Assembly: GCA_963784895.1 (NCBI GenBank)
Contig: CAWATM010000016.1
Coordinates: 211,703 to 275,702 of the forward strand
Direction of reading: 5' to 3'
Source: Gaiellasilicea sp963784895
GTDB lineage: Bacteria; Actinomycetota; Thermoleophilia; Gaiellales; Gaiellaceae
DNA length: 64,000 nt
The position numbers were made by a program, and so were the translations under genes. Shown here piece by piece: positions 27,472 through 36,130 of the stretch. The notes under the pieces were generated by a model. That model had not been told where the DNA came from. It searched no databases and worked only from the letters and a program-made list of their open reading frames with translations. Each line of letters starts with the position of its first letter. Position 1 is the stretch's first letter.

Positions 27472-28883
27472 GTCGTCACGTCGCGCTGATCGGGTTCATG
27501 GGGGCGGGCAAGTCCACGCTGGCGCAGCAGCTCGCGGCGCGGCTGGGACGCGGCGCGATGGACGTCGATGCCGCAGTCGAGCACGAGCTCGGCGACAGCA
27601 TCCCGGACTACTTCCGAACCCACGGCGAAGCTGCGTTTCGGAAGGTCGAAGAGGAGCTGACGGTGTGGGCGCTCGCACAGGAGCCGGGCGCTGTTCTCGC
27701 GCTCGGAGGAGGCTCAGTCACGTCGGAAGCTGTCCGGGCTGCCTTGCGAGAACGCGCTGTCTCCGTCCACGTCGAAGCCGACGTCACGACGGCGTGGGAG
27801 CGGGTCCGCGGTAGCGATCGACCGCTTGCTCAGGACGAAGCCGCGTTCCGAGCCCTGTTCGACGCCCGGCTTCCGCTCTATGAGTCCATCGCCGATGCGG
27901 CCGCGTCCGATCTCGAAGGCGCTGTGCTGGCAGCGGGCGGCGTCCACGTCGAGACGGGTGCGCTCGAGCGGCTGGGCGCGCTCGTCCCTGGCGACGGGCA
28001 GGTCGAGGTCGTCAGCGACGCGCGGGTTGCCGGGATCTATGGCATGGACGTCCAGCTCGCGCTCGGAGCCCGAGCGCGCGCCCTCCACGAGCTCGCGCCG
28101 GGCGAAGAGGCGAAGACGGTCGAGTCCTTGGAGGCGCTCTGGCATGCGCTGCGGCTCGAGCGCTCCGGCCTGCTCCTGGCCCTCGGCGGCGGCTGCGCCA
28201 CGGATGTCGCCGGCTTCGCGGCCGCGAGCTACTTCCGCGGGATCGAGTGGGTCGCCGTCCCGACGACGCTCGTCGGTCAGGTCGACGCGGCGATCGGCGG
28301 GAAGACGGCGATCGACCTCCCGGGAGCGAAGAACATCGTCGGTGCCTTCCACTGGCCCGTCCGCACCGTGATCGATCCCGGCACGCTCGAGACACTTCCG
28401 CCGGGCGAGCTCGGAAACGGCCGCGCCGAAGTCGTGAAGACCGGCTTGCTCATGGGCGAGCCGATCTGGGAGCTGCCGCTCGACCGGCAGGTGCGCCGGG
28501 CGGCGGCCTTCAAGACGGCGCTCTGCCTCCGCGACCCGTACGACCGCAGCGAGCGGGCCCAGCTCAACCTCGGCCACACCTTCGCGCACGCGCTCGAGGC
28601 GGCGGCGGGCTTCGAGCTCCCGCATGGCCGCGCCGTCGCGCTCGGCCTGCTGGCGGCACTCCGGCTCTCCGGCCTCGACACGAGTGCGGTCGAGGAGACG
28701 CTCCGCCCCGAGCCGGTCAAGGTCGATCGCGAGGCCGCCTGGGCGGCGCTCGGGCGCGACAAGAAGAGCGTCGGCGGTGCCCCTCGCCTCGTCCTCCTGG
28801 AGGCACCCGGCAAGCCGCGCGTCGGCGTCGAGGCCACCCCGGCCGACGTTCGCGCCGCCCTCGACGAGCTCATCGTTGGCTGA
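27369..28883 (+). CDS. aroKB: fused shikimate kinase / 3-dehydroquinate synthase
   Basis: The first domain is shikimate kinase: HVALIGFMGAGKST P-loop, DVDAAVEHELG, FRKVEEE, ALGGGSV. From about residue 220 the second domain is dehydroquinate synthase: GGGCATDVAGFAAASY, VPTTLVGQVDAAIGGKT, GRAEVVKTGLL and NLGHTFAHALE with metal ligands. AroK-AroB fusions are known, for example in Thermotoga. The true start is unclear. The only in-frame GTG, at 27369, lies inside aroC and adds an Arg-rich leader, while no ATG/GTG/TTG occurs between the aroC stop and the P-loop strand; a CTG at 27486 is possible. Confidence 0.88.
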   Translation: MGARPRGQGKTRRRRAHRHACRAPRLPGAHTHALGRHVALIGFMGAGKSTLAQQLAARLGRGAMDVDAAVEHELGDSIPDYFRTHGEAAFRKVEEELTVWALAQEPGAVLALGGGSVTSEAVRAALRERAVSVHVEADVTTAWERVRGSDRPLAQDEAAFRALFDARLPLYESIADAAASDLEGAVLAAGGVHVETGALERLGALVPGDGQVEVVSDARVAGIYGMDVQLALGARARALHELAPGEEAKTVESLEALWHALRLERSGLLLALGGGCATDVAGFAAASYFRGIEWVAVPTTLVGQVDAAIGGKTAIDLPGAKNIVGAFHWPVRTVIDPGTLETLPPGELGNGRAEVVKTGLLMGEPIWELPLDRQVRRAAAFKTALCLRDPYDRSERAQLNLGHTFAHALEAAAGFELPHGRAVALGLLAALRLSGLDTSAVEETLRPEPVKVDREAAWAALGRDKKSVGGAPRLVLLEAPGKPRVGVEATPADVRAALDELIVG

Positions 28884-28927
28884 GCGGGCCGGCGGCCCGC
28901 GACGCGGCCTCTTCAGGGATTTTGCGC
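28884..28927 (+). terminator. hairpin plus TTCAGGGATTTTGCGC tail after aroKB
   Basis: GCGGGCC/GGCCCGC with a GGC loop (28884-28900), then TTCAGGGATTTTGCGC (28912-28927), an inverted copy of the intergenic motif seen at 18431 and 18683. The position right after the aroKB stop favours a terminator. Confidence 0.5.
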
Positions 28928-28933
28928 GCAGGC

Positions 28934-28939
28934 TAGAGT
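28934..28939 (+). promoter_or_regulatory. -10 box TAGAGT, leaderless promoter of aroQ
   Basis: TAGAGT, 6-nt spacer, ATG at 28946. Confidence 0.55.
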
Positions 28940-28945
28940 CGCCCG

Positions 28946-29371
28946 ATGCGCGTTGCCGTTCTCAATGGTGTCAACCTCGACGCTCTGGACAAGCGCGACC
29001 CGGCGATCTACGGCGGCATCGGGCTGGCCGAGCTGGAGAGCCAGATCTACGCGTGGTCGAAGGTGCTCGAGTGCACGACGCGCTGTCGGCAGACGAACCA
29101 CGAAGGGCAGTTCGTCGACTGGTGCCACGATGCGCTCGACTGGGCCGACGGCGTCATCGTCAACCCCGGCGCCTGGTCGCATTACAGCTACGCGATTCGC
29201 GACGCGATCGACCTCTTCACCGTCCCCGTCGTCGAGGTACATCTCTCCAACATCGAGGAGCGGGAGGAGTGGCGGCGGCACTCGGTGATCGGCGACCTGG
29301 CCGCGAAGCGGATCCTCGGTAAGGGCCCCGAGGGCTACAAGGAGGCACTCGAATGGCTGGCGCAGCAGTGA
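28946..29371 (+). CDS. aroQ: type II 3-dehydroquinate dehydratase
   Basis: 141 residues, the usual size. The fold-typical NGVNLDALDKRDPAIYG (catalytic Tyr), TNHEGQFVDWCHDA, NPGAWSHYSYAIRDA and VEVHLSNIEEREEWRRHS align with the family. Details differ: Val replaces Pro in the NGPNL motif and the lid loop is changed. It forms 3-dehydroshikimate. With aroE, aroC and aroKB the window covers most of the shikimate pathway. Confidence 0.85.
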   Translation: MRVAVLNGVNLDALDKRDPAIYGGIGLAELESQIYAWSKVLECTTRCRQTNHEGQFVDWCHDALDWADGVIVNPGAWSHYSYAIRDAIDLFTVPVVEVHLSNIEEREEWRRHSVIGDLAAKRILGKGPEGYKEALEWLAQQ

Positions 29372-30408
29372 GCAGGATCGAGCGCCTCGCTTCGCTGCTC
29401 GACGAGCCCCTGCTCGTCACGAACGGTGTCAACGTCCGCTATCTGACCGGGCTGCAGAGCTCGAACGCGGCCATGCTGGTCGAGCCCGACGGCGAAGCGA
29501 CGCTCTTCACCGACTTCCGCTACGCGCAGAAGGCCCACGCGCTCGACGGTGTCCGTTTCGAGCAGACCGCGCGCGCGGTCATCGGCGATCTCGCGACGCG
29601 GCTGGCCGGGCGGACGATCTGGATCGAGGCACACGCCGTCACGGTCGCCGCAAACGAGGAGCTGCGTCAGGGCGGCGTCGAGACCCTCGCTCAGACCGGG
29701 CTCGTCGAGCGCCTGCGCGCCGTCAAGGAGCCCGGCGAGATCGCGACGATGCGCGAGGCGGCCGAGATGTCGGATCGGGTCTTCGGCGCGCTCGCCGACG
29801 AGCCGTTCACCGGTCGCACGGAACGAGAGCTGGCGTGGCGCGTGCGTGAGCTCTTCCACGAGCAGGGAGGTTCGGAGCTCGCGTTCGACACGATCGTCGC
29901 GGCGGCGGAGAACGGCGCCAGCCCGCACGCCGATGTCCGCGACGCCGCGATCCCGGAAAACACGCTCGTCACCATCGACGCGGGCTGCCGGGTCGACGGC
30001 TACGCATCGGACTGCACGCGCACGTTCGCGACCGGCGAGCTCCCGGATGAGCTCGCACGTGCGTACGCGGTCTGCCACGAGGCGCAGCTCGCGGGTCTCG
30101 ACGCGTACGGACCGGGCGTCAGCGGCCGCGACGCCGACGCCGCCGCGCGGAACGTCATCGCCGCGGCCGGCTGGGGCGAGCAGTTCGGTCACGGGCTCGG
30201 GCACGGAGTCGGGCTCGACGTGCACGAGCTGCCGGCGGCGCGGGCCGAATCCACCGACACGTTCGAGTCCGGCAACGTGATCAGCTGTGAGCCGGGGATC
30301 TATCTCCCGGGCCTCGGCGGCGTCCGGATCGAGGACATGGTGCTCGTCACCGACACAGGCTCGGAGCGCCTCACGCAGGCACCCAAAGAGCTGACGACCG
30401 TCAGGTAA
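29368..30408 (+). CDS. pepP: Xaa-Pro aminopeptidase (M24 family)
   Basis: 346 residues: creatinase-like N-terminal domain (about 1-115) and a pita-bread catalytic domain. Metal ligands are visible in TIDAGCRVDGYASDCTR (two Asp), FGHGLGHGVGLDVHE (His), SCEPGIYL (Glu) and GGVRIEDMVLV (Glu). It removes N-terminal residues before proline. The GTG at 29368 overlaps the aroQ stop. aroQ-pepP-efp is a common cluster. Confidence 0.9.
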   Translation: MSRIERLASLLDEPLLVTNGVNVRYLTGLQSSNAAMLVEPDGEATLFTDFRYAQKAHALDGVRFEQTARAVIGDLATRLAGRTIWIEAHAVTVAANEELRQGGVETLAQTGLVERLRAVKEPGEIATMREAAEMSDRVFGALADEPFTGRTERELAWRVRELFHEQGGSELAFDTIVAAAENGASPHADVRDAAIPENTLVTIDAGCRVDGYASDCTRTFATGELPDELARAYAVCHEAQLAGLDAYGPGVSGRDADAAARNVIAAAGWGEQFGHGLGHGVGLDVHELPAARAESTDTFESGNVISCEPGIYLPGLGGVRIEDMVLVTDTGSERLTQAPKELTTVR

Positions 30409-30411
30409 TCT
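30406..30411 (+). promoter_or_regulatory. -10 box TAATCT made from the pepP stop codon, efp promoter
   Basis: The TAA stop of pepP begins TAATCT, followed by 8 nt and the efp GTG at 30420. Confidence 0.45.
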
Positions 30412-30419
30412 CCGCCGCC

Positions 30420-30986
30420 GTGGCCGACGTCGTCAGCACGAACGAGTTCAAGAACGGGATGCACATCGAGCTTGAGGGCTCGGTCTGGCGCATCGTCGAG
30501 TTCCAGCACGTGAAGCCCGGCAAGGGCGGCGCGTTCGTGCGCACGAAGGTGAAGAGCGTCGACTCGGGCTCCGTCGTCGACAAGACGTTCCGCGCCGGCG
30601 AGAAGTTCCCGCGCGTCTTCACCGAGGTCAAGAACATGCAGTACCTCTACGACTCCGGCGACGAGGTCGTCTTCATGGACGAGAGCACGTACGAACAGAT
30701 GTCGCTGCCACACGCGTCGCTCGAGGCGGAGTTGCCCTACATGCAGCCCTCGACCCCGGTGCAACTCCTCTTCGTCGGCGGCAAGCCGTCCGGCGTCCAG
30801 CTGCCGGCCTCGATCGAGCTCGCCGTCACCGACACCGAGCCGGGCGTGAAGGGGGACACCGTCTCGAACGTGACGAAGCCGGCCACGCTGGAGACCGGCG
30901 CCGTCGTCGCGGTGCCGCTCTTCGTCAACCCGGGCGACCGGATCAAGGTCGACCCCCGCGAAGGCCGCTACATCTCGCGCGCCTGA
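30420..30986 (+). CDS. efp: elongation factor P
   Basis: 188 residues, three beta-barrel domains. The tip loop KPGKGGAF carries the Lys normally modified in EF-P. The N-terminal FKNGMHIELEGSVWRIVEFQH and C-terminal NPGDRIKVDPREGRYISRA are typical. It relieves ribosome stalling at polyproline, relevant to the proline-rich proteins nearby. No modification enzyme is in the window. Confidence 0.95.
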   Translation: MADVVSTNEFKNGMHIELEGSVWRIVEFQHVKPGKGGAFVRTKVKSVDSGSVVDKTFRAGEKFPRVFTEVKNMQYLYDSGDEVVFMDESTYEQMSLPHASLEAELPYMQPSTPVQLLFVGGKPSGVQLPASIELAVTDTEPGVKGDTVSNVTKPATLETGAVVAVPLFVNPGDRIKVDPREGRYISRA

Positions 30987-31405
30987 TGGCCGCCGCCGAC
31001 GTCGTCTACACCACCGACGTCAGCGGGCTCAGCACAGACGACCTCCAGGGCTTCTTCGCCGACTGGCCGTCGCGGCCTTCGCCCGAACGACACCTGGCGA
31101 TCTTGCGGGGGAGCGACCGGGTCGTCCTCGCCCGGGACGGGAACGGCGGGCGCGTGATCGGGTTCGTCACCGCGATCAGCGACGGCGTCCTGAGCGCGTT
31201 CATCCCGCTGCTCGAGGTGGTGCCGGGCCGCCGGGGACAAGGGATCGGCACCGAGCTTGTCCGCCGCATGCTGGACGAGCTGCGGGACTTCTACATGGTC
31301 GATCTGGTCTGTGATCCGCAGCTCGAGGGGTTCTACCGCCGCTTCGAGATGACGCTCCTCTCGGGGATGGCCGTGCGGCGGCGTCACCTGCTCGACGCCG
31401 AGTAG
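30986..31405 (+). CDS. GNAT acetyltransferase
   Basis: 139 residues. The acetyl-CoA site is LEVVPGRRGQGIGTELVRRML, with a C-terminal EGFYRRFEMT strand. The substrate is unknown. It is coupled to efp through TGATG, and its 3' end converges on the phosphotransferase gene. Confidence 0.8.
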   Translation: MAAADVVYTTDVSGLSTDDLQGFFADWPSRPSPERHLAILRGSDRVVLARDGNGGRVIGFVTAISDGVLSAFIPLLEVVPGRRGQGIGTELVRRMLDELRDFYMVDLVCDPQLEGFYRRFEMTLLSGMAVRRRHLLDAE

Positions 31406-31408
31406 GCC

Positions 31409-32263
31409 TCAGAGCCCGAAGCCGTCTCTCGCCCAGCCGAGCCGCTCGGCGGCGTGCGGCCGTACCTCCGGCGTCCGCTCGGCCAGCTCGAATGTCCACG
31501 CGGCCAGGAAGAGCGCGTGCACCGGGATCAGGAGCGTGACGAGCTCACGGTCGAAGTCGCCGTAGCCTGCGAGCAGCTCGTCGTCCTCCCGCTCCCGGCC
31601 GCGCGTGCGGGCACGGATCTCGTTACAGGCGAGGTCGAGCTCGCGCGGGCCGAGGCAGAGGTTCTCGAAGTCGCTCCAGCGCGGTCCCGCGGGTCCGCGC
31701 AGCACGTTGCCGCGGTGCGCGTCGCCGTGGACCGGCTGCAGCGCCAGGTCGAGGCCCTCGATCCGGCTGCGCGAGGCGTCGAGTGCCTCTCGAATCAGCG
31801 CGCTCTCATCCGGTGCGAGCCTGAGCAGCTCGACGAGGGTGTCGAGCTCGTCCAGCCACGCGAAGTGCTCGAGCCCGTGCGCGGGCGCGGTGGCGAGCAG
31901 CTCGTGCACCTCCCGGAGTGCGTCGCCCGCTCGGAGCGCGTCGAGTGGCCGCTCGGGATCGTGGTCGACGTACTCCCAGAGCGTGATGAGGAAGCCGTCT
32001 CGCTCGTAGGGCCCGGGATCGACCGACCGGCACGGCCCCGCGACCGCGGCGCCCGCCTCGGCGAGAAACGCCGTCAGCTCTAGCTCGCGCTCGATCCAGC
32101 GCCGGCCGCGCACGCGCGTGAATGTCATCGGCACACGGGCGACCACCGGCTCCGGCGCGAGATGGACGAGGACGTTCGTCAGATCCCGGAGCAGGCGCGG
32201 CTCCCGGACCTCGAGCCCAGCTTCACGGGCGACCGCGACCGCCGCTTCCACCGCAACTTTCAC
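31409..32263 (-). CDS. APH-type phosphotransferase family protein
   Basis: 284 residues, kinase-like fold. The catalytic loop is VHGDAHRGNVL and the metal site is WSDFENLCLGPRELDLA, as in aminoglycoside and homoserine kinases. The substrate is unknown; resistance should not be assumed. The start is taken at GTG 32263, with TAGACC 7 nt upstream. It diverges from the carboxyltransferase-BCCP gene. Confidence 0.75.
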   Translation of the reverse strand: MKVAVEAAVAVAREAGLEVREPRLLRDLTNVLVHLAPEPVVARVPMTFTRVRGRRWIERELELTAFLAEAGAAVAGPCRSVDPGPYERDGFLITLWEYVDHDPERPLDALRAGDALREVHELLATAPAHGLEHFAWLDELDTLVELLRLAPDESALIREALDASRSRIEGLDLALQPVHGDAHRGNVLRGPAGPRWSDFENLCLGPRELDLACNEIRARTRGREREDDELLAGYGDFDRELVTLLIPVHALFLAAWTFELAERTPEVRPHAAERLGWARDGFGL

Positions 32264-32267
32264 TCGG

Positions 32268-32276
32268 TAAGGTCTA
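32268..32276. promoter_or_regulatory. overlapping divergent -10 boxes (phosphotransferase and BCCP fusion)
   Basis: Plus strand: TAAGGT at 32268-32273, 7 nt before GTG 32281. Minus strand: TAGACC at 32271-32276, 7 nt before GTG 32263. The minus box is the weaker match. Confidence 0.4.
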
Positions 32277-32280
32277 GCGC

Positions 32281-34081
32281 GTGCCGCGGCTCGTCGACAC
32301 CACCATCCGCCTACTCTCGCAGGAGCCGCTTGCCGGTCGGGTGCCGACGGGCGAGCTGCTGCGGATCGCGGAGGCGCTCGACGGTGCTGGCTTCGCGCTG
32401 CTCGAGGTCTCTGGCGGCGGCGTCTTCGACACGGCGGTCCGGCGCGGGGTCGAGAGCCCGTGGGAACGGATCCGGGCGCTGAAAGCACGGACGACGACGC
32501 CACTCGGGCTGGCGTTGCGCGGGCGGTTCCTCGTCGGCTCGCGGCCGGTCAGTGCCGACTTCGTGCGCCGCTTCGTCGCCTCCGCGGCCGAGAACGGCAT
32601 CGATGTCTTCCGCCTGCACGACCCGCTCAACGACGTGTCGAACCTCCGCGAGCCGGGGGAGGCGATCGTCGCGGCGGGCAAGGAGTTCCACGCCGGCCTC
32701 GTTTACAGCCCGGGCGACGAGGGCGCGATCGGCAAGCTCGTCGAGCAGGCACGGGAGCTGCCGGAAATCAAGGCGACGCGTGCGCTCGTGCACGATCCGA
32801 GCGGGGGGCTCGAGCCGCATCAGGCCGGCGAGCTCGTCGGCCGCGTCAAGGAGGCGTCGGGGCTCCCGGTCGGTTTCTACTGCCAAGGCTCCGGCGGCAC
32901 CGCGCTCGCCGACTCGCTCGAAGCGGCCCGCGCCGGTGCGGACCTGATCGCCTGCGCCGTCTACCCGCTCGCGCTCTCGCTCCACCGTGTCGCGGGCGAA
33001 TCGCTCGCGTCCGCGCTTGCCGGGATGGGCCTCGGCACCGGTGTCGACGTCGCTCGGCTCTGGGAGGCTTCCGATCTCGTGGACGAGCACATCGGCGACG
33101 AGATCGTGACGCCGCACGCGCCCCGGATCGCCGTTCGCGCGGCCGAGTACGACCTGCCGACCGGCCTCGTCGCCGCGCTCGACACGCATCTCCGCGCCCA
33201 CGCCGCCGACGACCGCCTGCTCGAGACACTCGACGAGCTGCAGCAGATCCGGCGCGAGACGGGCTGGCCGCCGCTCGCGGCTCCGATCGGCCAGATCCTC
33301 GCCTCGCAGGCGCTGATCCACGTCCTCTCGGCCCGCCGCTATGGGACGGTCGTGGACGAGTTCCGCTCGCTCGTCCAGGGCGGCTTCGGGAGCCCACCCG
33401 GCTCGGTCGACGCCACCGTCGAGCGGGCGGTCGCGCTGCTCTCCGACGGCGTTCCGGTCGAGGACGATCCGCCGACCGCCGAGGACGTCCGCCAGGAGGC
33501 AGAGGGGCTGGCGGCGAGCGAGGAGGAGCTCGTGCTGATCGCGCTCTTCGGCGACGAGGCCGAGGCGCTGCTGCGGACGATCCGCGCGCGGCACACGCGC
33601 GACGACCGCGGCGAGACGACGCTCGAGGAGTCGCGCGAGCAGCGGATCCGAGAGATCGTGCGCATCGTCCAGGAGAGCGGCGTCGGCGAAGTCGAGATCG
33701 AGGACGAGGGGATGCGCGTCTCCGTCCGCAGAGCGGACGAGCGGCCGCCGCTCCAGGCCGCGGCGCCGCTTGCCGAGGACGAGCCCGGTGAGCTGCCGGT
33801 GCTCCCGGCGGCTGCAATGGGATCGATTCGCATCGAGTCGCCGATGGTGGGCGTCTTCTACCGCCAGTCCGAGCCGGGAACGCCCCCGTTCGTCGAAGAT
33901 CGGGGACATCGTCACGGCCGGCCAGACGCTCTGCCTGCTCGAGGCGATGAAGCTCTTCAACGAGCTCAAGGCCGACGGCGCCGGTCGCGTCAGCGCGATC
34001 CACGCCGAGAACGGCAAGCCGGTCGAGTTCGGGCAGCTGCTCTTCGAGCTCGAGCCGATCGCCGCGCCCCCGACGCTCTGA
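32281..34081 (+). CDS. carboxyltransferase-like pseudoenzyme fused to biotin carrier (AccB), with a frameshift
   Basis: Residues 1 to about 440 follow the OadA/PycB/transcarboxylase 5S fold: DTTIR start, WERIRALK, ENGIDVFRLHDPLNDVSNL. All four metal ligands known from 5S are replaced: the Asp in RDAHQ is Leu11, the carbamylated Lys is His171, and the two His of HCH are Tyr200 and Gln202. An AccB-like part follows (about 450 on: REIVRIVQESGVGEVEIEDEG, SPMVGVFYR). At 33896-33897 one extra A breaks the frame; removing it gives PFVEIGDIV and restores the biotin site LEAMK to the stop at 34081. accC follows with a TGATG overlap. Without the correction the frame runs straight into accC. Confidence 0.75.
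33891..33903 (+). other. apparent +1 frameshift site in the biotin carrier domain
   Basis: CGTCGAAGATCGG: deleting one A gives GTC-GAG-ATC-GGG, matching the conserved FVE(V/I)GD segment of BCCP. Upstream and downstream halves are both well conserved in their own frames. Confidence 0.75.
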
Positions 34082-35439
34082 TGCTCCAGCGGGTGCTAGT
34101 CGCGAACCGCGGCGAGATCGCCGTCAGGATCATCCGCGCGATCCACGAGCTCGGCGCCGAGGCCGTCGCGGTCTACTCGACCGCCGACCGGGACGCCCTC
34201 CACGTCCGCCTGGCCGACCGCGCCGTCTGCATCGGCCCGCCCACCGCAGCGGAGAGCTATCTGCGCGTCGCGAACGTGATCGCCGCGGCCGAGACCACCG
34301 GCTGCGAGGCGATCCATCCCGGCTACGGCTTCCTCTCCGAGAACCCCGCGTTCGTGCGAGCGTGCGAGGACTCGAACCTGATCTTCGTCGGACCGGGCGC
34401 GGACGTGATGGAGCGGATGGGCGACAAGGCGCGCGCCAAGGCCGAGATGAAGGCGGCGAACGTTCCGCTCGTGCCGGGCACGGAGGGCAGCGCCACGCTC
34501 GCCGAGGTGCGTCTCGCGGCCGAGGAGCTCGGCTTCCCCGTCCTGCTGAAGGCGACCGCCGGTGGCGGGGGCAAGGGCATGCGCCTCGTCTACGAGCCCG
34601 ATGCGCTGGAAGCCGCGTACTCGACCGCGCGGGCGGAGGCCGAGGCCGCCTTCTCGGACGGCTCGCTCTACCTCGAGAAGGCGCTCGTACCGGCGCGGCA
34701 CGTCGAGATCCAGGTGCTCTGCGACAAGGACGGCGGCGTGCTCACGCTCGGCGAGCGCGAGTGCTCGATCCAGCGGCGCCACCAGAAGCTGATCGAGGAG
34801 TCGCCCTCGCCGGCGCTCGACGCGGAGACACGGGAGGAGATGGAAGCGGCCGCCGAGCGCGCCTGCCGGGCAATCGGCTACGAGAACGCGGGCACGTTCG
34901 AGTTCCTGCTCGGCGCCGACGGCACCTTCCACTTCATCGAGCTGAACGCCCGCCTCCAGGTCGAGCATCCCGTCAGCGAGCTCGTCACCGGGGTCGACGT
35001 CGTCCGGGAGCAGCTGCGCGTCGCCGCGGGTCAGCGTCTCGCGCTCACCGGCCGCGCGCCGCGCCGCGGGCATGCGCTCGAGATCCGGCTCAACGCCGAG
35101 GATCCCGCTCGCGCCTTCGCGCCGGCGCCGGGGACGATCACGCGCTTTCGGCCGCCGCTCGGCCCGGGCGTCCGGATCGACACCCATCTCGAGGAAGGTT
35201 CCGCGATCTCGCCCTACTACGACTCGCTCATCGCCAAGCTGATCGTCTGGGACGAGGACCGGCCCGCCGCGATCGCCCGCGGTATCCGCGCGCTCGAGGA
35301 GACCGGCCTCGACGGCGTCCCGACGACGCGCGGGCTCGCGCTCGACATCCTCCGCTCCGCCGAGTTCGCGGGCGGCGACTACTCGACGAGCTTCCTGGCG
35401 GAAATGGAAGGGCGCCTGCCGGCGCTGACGGCGCAGTGA
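34081..35439 (+). CDS. accC: biotin carboxylase subunit of acetyl-CoA carboxylase
   Basis: 452 residues. ATP-grasp enzyme with the N-terminal VLVANRGEIAVRIIRA, GGGGKGMRLV glycine loop, SLYLEKALVPARHVEIQ, FIELNARLQVEHPVSE and the C-terminal barrel. It carboxylates the biotin on the carrier encoded just upstream. The ATG overlaps the carrier stop (TGATG). Confidence 0.95.
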   Translation: MLQRVLVANRGEIAVRIIRAIHELGAEAVAVYSTADRDALHVRLADRAVCIGPPTAAESYLRVANVIAAAETTGCEAIHPGYGFLSENPAFVRACEDSNLIFVGPGADVMERMGDKARAKAEMKAANVPLVPGTEGSATLAEVRLAAEELGFPVLLKATAGGGGKGMRLVYEPDALEAAYSTARAEAEAAFSDGSLYLEKALVPARHVEIQVLCDKDGGVLTLGERECSIQRRHQKLIEESPSPALDAETREEMEAAAERACRAIGYENAGTFEFLLGADGTFHFIELNARLQVEHPVSELVTGVDVVREQLRVAAGQRLALTGRAPRRGHALEIRLNAEDPARAFAPAPGTITRFRPPLGPGVRIDTHLEEGSAISPYYDSLIAKLIVWDEDRPAAIARGIRALEETGLDGVPTTRGLALDILRSAEFAGGDYSTSFLAEMEGRLPALTAQ

Positions 35440-35747
35440 GCCGCGACGGGCACGTGACGAAGGGCGCGCACGGCGAGATCAGGATCGCGGGCGACGCCCT
35501 CGCCGGACTCGTCGTCACCGCTGCGGAGCGAGTCGACGGCGCGCGCGTCCGCCGGCCGCGTCGGGGTCTGGACGTCACCGTCACCGACGGGTCGGTCCGC
35601 GTCGAGCTCGAGCTGGCAGTCCGCTACGGCGCGATCCTGCCGGAGCTCGTCCGCGCCGTCCAGGCGGGCGTCACCGACGCGCTGCGGGCCGCGACGTCGT
35701 TGACTGTCGAGCGCGTCGACGTCTCGGTCGAGGAGCTCGAGCAATGA
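35436..35747 (+). CDS. Asp23/Gls24 family protein
   Basis: 103 residues. GEIRIAGDALAGLVVTAAERVDGA and the closing VERVDVSVEEL are typical of Asp23 (DUF322) proteins. It occupies the accC-[Asp23]-nusB position also seen in Firmicutes (yqhY), where these proteins are linked to acetyl-CoA carboxylase control and envelope stress. GTG start overlapping accC; stop overlapping nusB. Confidence 0.8.
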   Translation: MSRDGHVTKGAHGEIRIAGDALAGLVVTAAERVDGARVRRPRRGLDVTVTDGSVRVELELAVRYGAILPELVRAVQAGVTDALRAATSLTVERVDVSVEELEQ

Positions 35748-36130
35748 GCTCGGGGCGGCGCCAGGCACGGCGGACGGCGCTCTTCCTCCTCTACCAGTGG
35801 GATCTCACCGGCCAGCCGCTGACGGCGCTCTACGAAGGGGAGCCGGACGCGTTCGCGCTCGACCTCGCCGAGGCGGTCTCCGGCCGGGCCGACGAGCTCG
35901 ATCGCCGGATCACGGCGTCGGCGGAGGGCTGGACCGCCGACAGGCTGGGTACGCTCGAGCGGAACATCCTGAGGATCGGGATCCACGAGCTGGAGGAGGA
36001 GAGCGTGCCGCGTGAGGTGGCGATGAACGAGGCTGTCGTGCTGGCGAAGCGGTACGCGTCCGAGGATGCTGCGCGGCTCGTGAACGGGATTCTGGCCCGC
36101 GTGGCCAGGGAGGAGGTGGCGCATGACTGA
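35744..36130 (+). CDS. nusB: transcription antitermination factor NusB
   Basis: 128 residues. It starts with RRQARRTALFLLYQWD and has LERNILRIGIHEL and VAMNEAVVLAKRY with the closing FVNGIL-like RLVNGILARV. It binds boxA RNA with NusE in rRNA antitermination. Confidence 0.92.
   Translation: MSSGRRQARRTALFLLYQWDLTGQPLTALYEGEPDAFALDLAEAVSGRADELDRRITASAEGWTADRLGTLERNILRIGIHELEEESVPREVAMNEAVVLAKRYASEDAARLVNGILARVAREEVAHD

Noticed and set aside
31409..32263. Aminoglycoside resistance gene
   Set aside because: Only the general APH/kinase fold is visible; chromosomal context is housekeeping and no specific subfamily motif was recognised.
32281..35439. A single 1052-residue carboxyltransferase-BCCP-AccC polyprotein
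   Set aside because: The frame is open only because of the extra base at 33896; the stretch 33900-34080 in that frame is Arg-rich noise, while the other frame encodes a conserved biotin domain that ends in a TGATG overlap with accC.
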